From the NCBI GenBank assembly GCA_041180805.1, contig JBEGQX010000289.1, forward strand, positions 1-7,846: a stretch of 7,846 nucleotides of DNA, in the 5' to 3' direction. Shown in pieces: positions 1 to 5,573 of this stretch (position 1 is the first letter of the stretch; the number at the start of each line of letters is the position of its first letter). Under the pieces are notes generated by a model. That model saw only the letters and a program-made list of their open reading frames with translations, did not search any database and was not told the DNA's origin. The DNA is from JBEGQX01 sp041180805. GTDB lineage: Bacteria; Planctomycetota; Planctomycetia; Gemmatales; Gemmataceae. Both the position numbers and the translations under genes were made by a program.

Positions 1-161
1 AAGAGGTTCGCGCCGCCATGCCGGTGATCCGTAAAGCGTACGAGGCCAGGAATGCGGGTGATAAGTTCACCTGGTTCATTCAGGAAAAGACCGGCCATGT
101 CCTAAGCGATGAGATGTGGAAGCTTACCAGGGAACATTTTGCCCGGTACCTGAAAGGCTAG
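1..161 (+). CDS. C-terminal end of a probable alpha/beta hydrolase (partial)
   Basis: An open frame runs in from the left edge (first full codon at 3) and gives 52 residues before TAG at 159-161. The segment KFTWFIQEKTGH (residues 21-32) followed by LSDEMWKLTREHFARYLKG looks like the end of a dienelactone-hydrolase or acetyl-xylan-esterase-like alpha/beta hydrolase. In that fold a strand ends in a Gly-His carrying the catalytic histidine (here H32), and a last amphipathic helix rich in Trp and Phe packs on the core. The nucleophile and acid residues would lie outside the window, so this rests on the tail alone. It sits 3 bases before the mutarotase gene and is probably in the same operon. A role in deacetylating sialic acid or a glycan is conceivable but is only inference from context. 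Confidence 0.55.
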   Translation, partial: EVRAAMPVIRKAYEARNAGDKFTWFIQEKTGHVLSDEMWKLTREHFARYLKG

Positions 162-164
162 GCC

Positions 165-1181
165 ATGCAGGGAATGCTGACGGTTGGAATGATGATGATT
201 TTCCAGCAGCAGGGTTGGGAAAAGCTTCCGCCGCTGCCCGATGAGGCAGGTTTTGCCTCGATGTTTGCAGGGGTGGCGGGTGAGAAACTGGTGGCGGCCG
301 GCGGGGCCAACTTCCCCGACAAGAAACCCTGGGAGGGTGGCACCAAGGTCTGGCATGACCGGGTCTTTGTGCTGGATGCAGCCCAAAAAGAATGGCGGCT
401 AGTGGGCAGGCTGCCAAGGCCTTTGGCGTACGGAGTGGCGGTCCCCACCAACGATGGCCTGTTGTGCATGGGTGGTTCGGATTCCAAAAAGCATTATGCC
501 GATTGCTTTGAGATTGGGTTCATCGATGGTATGCCAAGTTTCAAAAAATATCCAAGTCTGCCCAAGCTATGTGCAAATATGTCTGGTTTGCGTGTGGGCA
601 ACAAGGTGTATCTGATGGGTGGCACGGAAAAGCCAGACAGTACCGAGGCGCTGCATCATTTCTGGGTCCTCGATCTTGGCAATGTGAACCTCGGCTGGAA
701 AGAACTGAAACCCTGGCCCGGCCCTGGCAGAATGTTGGCGGTTTGCGCGCACCATGAAGGTAATTTATTTTTATTCAGCGGCACCGGGCTTTCCCGGGGG
801 ATGGATGGCAAGCCGGTGCGTGATTATTTGAAGGATGCTTATGCGTTTTCCGAGGCGGGTGGTTGGAAAAAACTTGCGGATATGCCTCGAGCCACGGTGG
901 CGGCACCCAGCCCGGCATGGGCCGAGAACCACTTGATTACCATTTACAGTGGTGATGATGGCAGCTTGGTAAACTTTGAACCCAAAGCCAAACATCCGGG
1001 ATTTCCCCGCGATGGCATCCGCTACGATATCCGAAACAACGCATGGAGCCCTGGAGAAAAAGTGCCATTTTCGCTCGCCACGGTACCCGTGGTGCAGTGG
1101 ATGGGAAACATGGTGATCATAAGTGGCGAGATGCGCCCGGGCATAAGAACCCCGGAAGTTCTTTCAAAAAGGTTGCCATGA
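165..1181 (+). CDS. nanM: Cyclically permuted kelch mutarotase, NanM type (N-acetylneuraminate epimerase)
   Basis: This 338-residue protein resembles the cyclically permuted mutarotases, six-bladed kelch beta-propellers that speed conversion between alpha and beta anomers of N-acetylneuraminate. Kelch-type Gly-Gly or Ser-Gly turns recur at about residues 46, 103, 152, 205, 262 and 320. The family-like segments GGANFPDKKPWEGGTKVWHD (46-65) and SGEMRPGIRTPEV (320-332) are both present, so the propeller looks complete; E. coli NanM is slightly longer (about 368). The start at 165 has AAAGG at 153-157. The previous gene's TAG at 159-161 is in the same frame, so no longer N-terminus is possible. 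That N-terminus (MLTVGMMMIFQQQ) is hydrophobic but short and uncharged, not a convincing signal peptide, unlike periplasmic E. coli NanM. The stop overlaps the transporter start (ATGA, 1178-1181), and a sialic acid lyase follows, which supports the assignment. Confidence 0.83.
   Translation: MQGMLTVGMMMIFQQQGWEKLPPLPDEAGFASMFAGVAGEKLVAAGGANFPDKKPWEGGTKVWHDRVFVLDAAQKEWRLVGRLPRPLAYGVAVPTNDGLLCMGGSDSKKHYADCFEIGFIDGMPSFKKYPSLPKLCANMSGLRVGNKVYLMGGTEKPDSTEALHHFWVLDLGNVNLGWKELKPWPGPGRMLAVCAHHEGNLFLFSGTGLSRGMDGKPVRDYLKDAYAFSEAGGWKKLADMPRATVAAPSPAWAENHLITIYSGDDGSLVNFEPKAKHPGFPRDGIRYDIRNNAWSPGEKVPFSLATVPVVQWMGNMVIISGEMRPGIRTPEVLSKRLP
1166..1172 (+). promoter_or_regulatory. Ribosome binding site that sets the transporter start
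   Basis: AAAAAGG ends 5 bases before the ATG at 1178. The frame stays open further upstream, to an ATG at 1043, but that would add 45 hydrophilic residues in front of the first membrane helix and overlap the mutarotase by 139 bases. The ribosome site and the ATGA overlap favour 1178. Confidence 0.65.
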
Positions 1182-2434
1182 GCGCGATGATGCGAACAGC
1201 CTGGATGGTGGTGGCCTTGCTGTGGCCGGTGGCGCTATTGAACTATCTGGACCGCCAGATGATCTCATCGATGAAAACTTCGGTGATGGCGGACATTCAG
1301 GATGTTGGAAGCGAGGCCAACTGGGGCTATATGCTGGGGCAGTTCAAATGGGTGTATGCCATTCTCAGCCCATTGGGTGGTTACCTTGCGGATCGGTTCA
1401 GCAGGCGGTTGACCATATGTGGAAGCCTTTTTGCCTGGTCGGCAATCACCTGGTGGACAGGGCAGGTTACCTCCTATAAAGAGCTTTTGTGGGCAAGAAC
1501 CTTCATGGGAATCAGCGAGGCTTTCTATATACCTGCGGCGCTTGCACTGATTGCGGATTATCACCATGCCGGGACAAGGTCGCGTGCGGTGGGCCTGCAC
1601 CAGATGGCCATCTATTGCGGTGTGATCCTTGGCGGGTTTGGCGGTTACATTGCCCAGAACCCGGAATATGGCTGGCGCTTTGCCTTCAACTTTACCGGCC
1701 TGGCGGGAGTTGTCTATGCCCTGCCATTGCTTTTCTTCCTGAAGGATGCCCCTGTTCATGCTTCCAGCCGGCAGTCAACCAGCAAACCGGGTTTTTTTAG
1801 TGCCATGGCATTGCTGATGGGGAATGTCTCGTTTGTTCTTCTGGTTCTTTACTTTACCCTGCCCGCGCTGGCAGGTTGGGTGGTGCGCGATTGGATGCCC
1901 AGTATCCTGGAAAAGGCGTTCCAAATCAGTCAGGGCAGGGCGGGTGTCAGTGCCACGCTGTTCTGGCAGTTTGCCGCCATTATTTCGGCGTTCTTAGGCG
2001 GGTGGTGGGCGGATCGCATGATGAAACAGACCAACCGAGGCAGGATTTATGTCAGTGCGGTTGGCATGGCCCTGATCATTCCAGCACTGTTTGGGGTGGG
2101 AAATTCCACGGCGTTAAACTCCCTGGGCCTGGCGATCGCATCGCTGATCCTGTTTGGAATTGGCTGGGGACTTTTCGATGGCAACAATATGCCCATACTT
2201 TCCCAGATAGTGCCGCCAAATCTTCGCGCCACCGGCTACGGCATCATGAACCTTGTCAGTATCAGTTGTGGCGGGTTGGCCGACTGGGGCTTCGGTATCC
2301 TGCGTGATCGGCAGGTCTCTATCAATATGATCTTCAGTGTGTTCGCGAGTCTTGCCCTGATTTCGGTGGTGCTGGTTCTGTTGATCCGGCCCAAGGTGGA
2401 TTTGGAGAACACAGCTTCCGGGGAGAATCAATGA
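1178..2434 (+). CDS. MFS transporter, probable sialic acid importer
   Basis: A 418-residue inner-membrane protein with about 12 hydrophobic segments, the normal size for the major facilitator superfamily. The first helix ends in LLNYLDRQ (20-27), common in the anion:cation symporter branch. The loop 2-3 signature is GGYLADRFSRR (67-77), and a second copy, GGWWADRMMKQTNRGR (274-289), lies between helices 8 and 9, showing the two-fold repeat. ARTFMGISEAFYIPAALALI (106-125) matches the usual helix-4 region, and RATGYGIMN (350-358) is another typical segment. It overlaps the mutarotase before it and the lyase after it by 4 bases each (ATGA), so the three are probably translated together. Import of N-acetylneuraminate, likely with a cation, is inferred from this position. 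E. coli NanT is longer with extra helices, so this is not a plain NanT. A sugar acid related to sialic acid is the main alternative substrate. Confidence 0.85.
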   Translation: MSAMMRTAWMVVALLWPVALLNYLDRQMISSMKTSVMADIQDVGSEANWGYMLGQFKWVYAILSPLGGYLADRFSRRLTICGSLFAWSAITWWTGQVTSYKELLWARTFMGISEAFYIPAALALIADYHHAGTRSRAVGLHQMAIYCGVILGGFGGYIAQNPEYGWRFAFNFTGLAGVVYALPLLFFLKDAPVHASSRQSTSKPGFFSAMALLMGNVSFVLLVLYFTLPALAGWVVRDWMPSILEKAFQISQGRAGVSATLFWQFAAIISAFLGGWWADRMMKQTNRGRIYVSAVGMALIIPALFGVGNSTALNSLGLAIASLILFGIGWGLFDGNNMPILSQIVPPNLRATGYGIMNLVSISCGGLADWGFGILRDRQVSINMIFSVFASLALISVVLVLLIRPKVDLENTASGENQ

Positions 2435-3330
2435 GCAAGCTATTCCATGGATTGGTTGCAGCCACGCATACACCGTTTCACGCGGATGGTTCCCTGAACC
2501 TGGATGCGGTGGAAAAACAGGCCGCTCATTTAAGCGATAACAAGGTGCAGGTTGCCTTCATTGGTGGCAGCACGGGTGAAAGTCATTCCCTTACATTGGA
2601 AGAGCGCCGGCTTTTAACCGAAAGATGGATGCAGGTTACCCGGGGAAGTAAGCTGAAGGTGGTGGTGCATGTGGGTTCCAACTGCCTGGAAGATTCCCGC
2701 ACTCTGGCGATGCAGGCGCAAAAATCAGGCGCGCTGGCGGTTTCCGCGCTGGCACCATCGTACTTCAAACCCCGTAATGTCGATGCGCTGGTGGAATGCT
2801 GCCAGCATATTGCGGGCGCCGCGCCGGGCCTGCCTTTTTACTTCTACGATATTCCCGTACTGACCGGAGTGAACCTTTCCATGCCGGAGTTTTTGGCCAA
2901 GGCCCCCGGAAAGATCAGCAACCTGGCAGGGCTCAAGTTCACCAATGTGGATTTTGTCTCGTTCAAAAAGTGCCTGGATATGGATGGCGGTAAATACGAG
3001 ATTCTCTGGGGCGTGGACGAGATGCTGCTGGCGGCACTGGCCTTTGGTGCGCATGGCGCGGTGGGCAGCACCTATAATTTCGCCGCTGGCATATACCACA
3101 GGTTGATGCAGGCTTTTGAAAAGAACGATCTGGCAACCGCCCGCGCCGAACAGGCTCGGTCGATTCGGTTGGTGGACATTCTTGTGACCCGTGGTTACAT
3201 GGGAAGCGCCAAGGCCATGATGCAAATGCAGGGCGTTCCCGTTGGACCGCCAAGGCTGCCCAATCAGGCACTTTCACCGCAACAGGTGGATGCTCTGGCT
3301 GCCGAGCTAAAACAGGAAAAGTATCTCTAG
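2431..3330 (+). CDS. nanA: N-acetylneuraminate lyase
   Basis: A 299-residue class I aldolase of the DHDPS/NAL superfamily, full length, which splits N-acetylneuraminate into pyruvate and N-acetylmannosamine in the cytoplasm. GGSTGES (45-51) is the pyruvate-carboxylate binding loop. YFYDIP (137-142) carries the catalytic tyrosine (Y139), and GLKFTN (167-172) carries the Schiff-base lysine (K169). GVDE (194-197) and GAVGSTYN (209-216) match the sugar-binding residues of sialic acid lyases rather than DapA. The pattern YDIPxLTGV, GLKFTN and GPPRLP (272-277) recalls the animal NPL and Bacteroides type more than E. coli NanA. GGGGAG at 2420-2425 lies 5 bases before ATG 2431, and the start overlaps the transporter stop by 4 bases. 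The stop TAG (3328-3330) shares bases with the stop of the convergent dioxygenase gene. Confidence 0.93.
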   Translation: MSKLFHGLVAATHTPFHADGSLNLDAVEKQAAHLSDNKVQVAFIGGSTGESHSLTLEERRLLTERWMQVTRGSKLKVVVHVGSNCLEDSRTLAMQAQKSGALAVSALAPSYFKPRNVDALVECCQHIAGAAPGLPFYFYDIPVLTGVNLSMPEFLAKAPGKISNLAGLKFTNVDFVSFKKCLDMDGGKYEILWGVDEMLLAALAFGAHGAVGSTYNFAAGIYHRLMQAFEKNDLATARAEQARSIRLVDILVTRGYMGSAKAMMQMQGVPVGPPRLPNQALSPQQVDALAAELKQEKYL

Positions 3331-3977
3331 CCGGGCATCTCGGGTGTGATGCCAAGCACGATATTGAAGTTGGCGGCAAGTTCGCCCAGCTTCGAATTCT
3401 TCATCGGGTTGAAATCAACCGTCACGGAATCTCGCTGTTTGGCATCGCGAATGCCACGATAAATACCATCCTTTTCGTTGCGTTCCTCGCCCTTGATATA
3501 ACACTGTGTGGTCAGCACATCCTTGCCTTCATGGCGGACCTTGAAGTGAATGTGCGGGGTCCGGCCGGGGTAAGGCACCGGCTTGATGGTACGGAAATAA
3601 TATTCCCCGGTGGATGAGGTCAGAAACTTTCCAAAGCCCTGGAAATTGGCATCCTGCTTGGCCTTGTTGCCCGTCCGGGTGTGCAGGTAGGCGCCGTTCG
3701 CATCGCACTGCCAGATTTCGACCAGCGCGTTCCTTACGGGATTGCCCTTGGAATCGAAAACCTTCCCTGTCAGGTGTGTGATGGTTCCCACAGCGGGGGT
3801 GATCTTGTTGTTGATAATAATCAGGTCGTTGTCGGTATCCAGCGGAAGCTTGTCCGGGTAGAAAGGCCCCTCGGTTTGGGAAGGGGTTCTTACCAATTCC
3901 TCAGCGAACACCCCTGGTATGGTCCAGCAGGCAGAGCCGAAAGCCGCTGCTTCAAGGAATGAACGGCGATGAAACAT
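3327..3977 (-). CDS. Tat-exported intradiol ring-cleavage dioxygenase
   Basis: A 216-residue protein related to protocatechuate 3,4-dioxygenase, the non-heme Fe(III) enzymes that open catechol-type rings between the two hydroxyls. The likely ligands are visible: Y97 in WQCDANGAYLH, Y136 in PVPYPGRTPHIHF, H142 and H144, with R139 in the place of the conserved active-site arginine. TEGPFYP (35-41) is a conserved entry motif of this subgroup. Only 5 residues separate Y136 from H142, a much shorter link than in PcaH. The N-terminus MFHRRSFLEAAAFGSACWTI is a twin-arginine signal, so the enzyme is probably folded with iron inside and exported. GGAG lies 8 bases before the ATG at 3975-3977. It follows the glycosyltransferase gene by 41 bases on the same strand. 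The real substrate is not evident; a plant- or lignin-derived catechol is a guess. Confidence 0.88.
   Translation of the reverse strand: MFHRRSFLEAAAFGSACWTIPGVFAEELVRTPSQTEGPFYPDKLPLDTDNDLIIINNKITPAVGTITHLTGKVFDSKGNPVRNALVEIWQCDANGAYLHTRTGNKAKQDANFQGFGKFLTSSTGEYYFRTIKPVPYPGRTPHIHFKVRHEGKDVLTTQCYIKGEERNEKDGIYRGIRDAKQRDSVTVDFNPMKNSKLGELAANFNIVLGITPEMPG
3334..3353. other. Small inverted repeat just after nanA
   Basis: GGCATC (3334-3339) and GATGCC (3348-3353) can form a 6-bp stem with an 8-base loop, 3 bases after the nanA stop. There is no T-run, and the bases also encode the end of the convergent dioxygenase, so it could be chance. It is the only stem-like candidate I see for the end of the nan transcript. 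Confidence 0.25.
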
Positions 3978-4018
3978 GATCTATTCTCCATTGGTTGAAC
4001 CGGACATGAATTTTCATC

Positions 4019-5245
4019 TTAGACGGTTTTCACGAGTTCGTCATTTGAAAAACTTCGTTTCAGGATCTGCAATGAGTCCTGTACCAACCAGATGGCAAAC
4101 AGGGTGCTTCCAATTGGCAATGAGCCCTGGATAATGGGCAAAAAGCGAACAAAGGGAGCCTGTAGTTCTTTCCAGCCCATGAAAACAATCAGGAAGGAAG
4201 CCACATGCAAAAGTTGTTTCCAACTGCCCGGCTGTTTGCGTATTACCAATGCCCACCCAACAAATGGTGCCAATAGTCCATAGGTGGGGAATTCCGTCGC
4301 AGGGCCCAGTACCATCATCCAGCATATTCCCAAGGCCATGGTTCTTGGCAACCATTCCCAGGGTTGCATTCCCCGCAGTTTCCACCAGAAGCAAATCACT
4401 GCGCACACAAGACCGCCAAAAGCCTGTAATTGTTGATACCAGCCCGCAGCGGGAATTCTCCAGAATTCCGGATCTTTCAAGCTGAAGTCCAATTGTTGTC
4501 TGGCCACCAGCCAAAGATACCAGCCATCACGAAAACCCGGCCACCGGGTGGACTGACTTGATACCAGATGGTTAACCCATTCCTGATACTGAGACATTAC
4601 CACTGCAGGGGGTCGGGTAAGAAATGGAATAAGAAAACCCAGGCCCAGCCAGAAAGCCAGACGGCTGGCCAGGGGGATCGGCCTTAGAAAGAGAACCAGC
4701 AGAACAACCGGGGCGATGGTAATTTTCAAAAATAGCGCCAGAGCGAGCCACAGAGTTCCCCGCATATCTTTGCCATCCAACAGGTCGGCCAAAGCCAAAA
4801 GCAGTAAACCTGCCAGCGTGATATTGCATTGCGAATTCCAGATGCCGCTCAGGGCCACAAACAGGCAGATCATGAAGAACTTTTGTTTTTGATCGGTACC
4901 TGATTCACCTTGGATTTTTTTCCAGAAAGCATGGCAACCCAAAAGGTAAAGGGCGTTGGATGTAAGGTTCCAAAGTAGGCTCCCCGTGGTTAGCCCAAAA
5001 AAGGAAAAGAGCGAGAAAAAAATCGCTGCCAGGGGCGAATACCGGAAGTAATCCAATCCTTCAAAATGCTGGTAAAGGCAAACATCCTCCCACCAGTGCA
5101 AACCACCATGAAAGAACACCGGAAAAACAGAATGTGAAGCGGGTTTGAGAAGGGTTTTAACGCAAAGGGCAATCAACAGAATGGCCCAAAGCCATACATG
5201 CCAGAGTTTAGAGGAAAGCCTGAAATAATTTTGGAATAAAGGCAT
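4019..5245 (-). CDS. GT87/DUF2029 polytopic glycosyltransferase (mannosyltransferase-like)
   Basis: A 408-residue membrane protein with many hydrophobic segments, read from ATG at 5243-5245 to TAA at 4019-4021. WWEDVCLYQHFEGLDYFRYSPL (51-72) matches the hallmark first loop of GT87/DUF2029 GT-C enzymes; E53 and D54 are candidates for the catalytic acidic residue. Further family-like pieces are WNSQCNITLAGLLLLALA (136-153), an LKITIAP segment (173-179) and GPATEFPTYGLLAPFVGWAL (314-333). Such enzymes move mannose or a similar sugar from a polyprenyl-phosphate donor to an acceptor outside the membrane; the acceptor here is unknown. The frame stays open to a TTG at 5417-5419, adding 58 residues. 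I rejected that start because it lacks a ribosome site, the extension is hydrophilic, and it would run through a strong hairpin. The chosen ATG has only a distant AAGG, so the start is moderately sure. The dioxygenase gene lies downstream. Confidence 0.75.
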   Translation of the reverse strand: MPLFQNYFRLSSKLWHVWLWAILLIALCVKTLLKPASHSVFPVFFHGGLHWWEDVCLYQHFEGLDYFRYSPLAAIFFSLFSFFGLTTGSLLWNLTSNALYLLGCHAFWKKIQGESGTDQKQKFFMICLFVALSGIWNSQCNITLAGLLLLALADLLDGKDMRGTLWLALALFLKITIAPVVLLVLFLRPIPLASRLAFWLGLGFLIPFLTRPPAVVMSQYQEWVNHLVSSQSTRWPGFRDGWYLWLVARQQLDFSLKDPEFWRIPAAGWYQQLQAFGGLVCAVICFWWKLRGMQPWEWLPRTMALGICWMMVLGPATEFPTYGLLAPFVGWALVIRKQPGSWKQLLHVASFLIVFMGWKELQAPFVRFLPIIQGSLPIGSTLFAIWLVQDSLQILKRSFSNDELVKTV

Positions 5246-5310
5246 GGGAAGTGAATACCTTAAAGCGTCGTAAAGGTAAATGGCAGAATAGCTTGTGGAT
5301 AAATGAAATG

Positions 5311-5339
5311 CCTTGGTTTTAGAATTTGTTTTTCCAAGG
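5311..5339. repeat. Inverted repeat CCTTGG...CCAAGG
   Basis: CCTTGG (5311-5316) and CCAAGG (5334-5339) are perfect 6-base arms around a 17-base T-rich loop. The repeat lies between the glycosyltransferase start and the stronger hairpin at 5358-5401. It could fold in the glycosyltransferase leader RNA or bind a protein, but a 6-base match this close may also be chance. Confidence 0.35.
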
Positions 5340-5357
5340 ACTGGTTTTTGTTTCCCG

Positions 5358-5402
5358 AAAAGCCGGTAAAGTTGCCAAATAGGTAAACTTTGCCGGCTTT
5401 TT
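5358..5402 (+). terminator. Strong terminator-like hairpin with a T-run
   Basis: The arms 5358-5373 and 5386-5401 pair over 16 positions, with one G-U pair, and have a GC core of GCCGG/CCGGC. GCC (5374-5376) and GGT (5382-5384) can extend the stem around an AAATA loop with one bulged base. The + strand has five T at 5398-5402, as in a Rho-independent terminator; the A-run on the other arm makes it weakly bidirectional. No + strand gene ends nearby, so either it ends an unseen short transcript or it works as a leader structure of the - strand glycosyltransferase. Confidence 0.55.
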
Positions 5403-5457
5403 ATCAATTTACCCTTCAATAATTGCCGAAATTAGCTTGGGATTAAGGGTTGAAGCT

Positions 5458-5479
5458 TGAATTGCTTCCTGAATTGCTT
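5458..5479. promoter_or_regulatory. Tandem 10-base direct repeat, candidate operator
   Basis: TGAATTGCTT occurs at 5458-5467 and again at 5470-5479, a 12-base period. The first copy also overlaps a small palindrome, GAAGC (5452-5456) with GCTTC (5464-5468). It sits about 95 bases before the DUF1549 start, a reasonable place for regulator binding. No known regulator is recognised. Confidence 0.35.
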
Positions 5480-5573
5480 TAACTTGAAACAAGATTTTTT
5501 GCAGGGATTGCAACTTCAAGCCATCATGGCCCGCCTGGTTTTATTGGTTACAAGATATATTCAGTAGGATCGC

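Larger units (their letters stand above)
5246..5573. other. AT-rich divergent intergenic region with several repeats
   Basis: These 328 bases separate the start of the glycosyltransferase (- strand) from the start of the DUF1549 gene (+ strand) and must hold both promoters. It is visibly richer in A and T than the coding parts. It contains two inverted repeats (5311-5339 and 5358-5401), a tandem 10-base repeat (5458-5479), a DnaA-box-like 9-mer (5294-5302) and a TATATT at 5556-5561. I could not assign a -35/-10 pair with confidence in either direction and see no convincing gene in it. Confidence 0.6.

Noticed and set aside
1043..1177. Longer N-terminus for the transporter from an ATG at 1043
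   Set aside because: It would add 45 hydrophilic residues before the first helix and overlap nanM heavily; ATG 1178 has a good ribosome site and an ATGA overlap.
1265..1759. Antisense open frame of about 164 codons within the transporter gene
   Set aside because: The sequence is low in hydrophobic core patterning, shows no family features and overlaps a well-supported gene.
2725..3225. Antisense open frame of about 166 codons within nanA
   Set aside because: It lies opposite a clear lyase gene, has no recognisable family and no ribosome site of note; it is a by-product of codon bias.
5246..5419. Longer N-terminus for the glycosyltransferase from a TTG at 5419
   Set aside because: There is no ribosome site, the extension is basic and hydrophilic, and it spans a terminator-like hairpin; the GT87-like part begins after the ATG at 5245.
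5556..5561. TATATT as the -10 box of the DUF1549 promoter
   Set aside because: It is only 12 bases from the start codon and overlaps the zone of the ribosome site, so a transcript from it would have almost no leader; no matching -35 was seen.
5526..5567. Small open frame (13 residues, MARLVLLVTRYIQ) just before the DUF1549 start, its TAG overlapping the ribosome site
   Set aside because: It has no ribosome site at usable distance and is short enough to be chance; it is also in frame with the main gene but cut off by the stop.
5246..5573. Replication origin
   Set aside because: Only one DnaA-box match is present, with no cluster, and neither neighbour is an origin-linked gene such as dnaA, dnaN or gidA.
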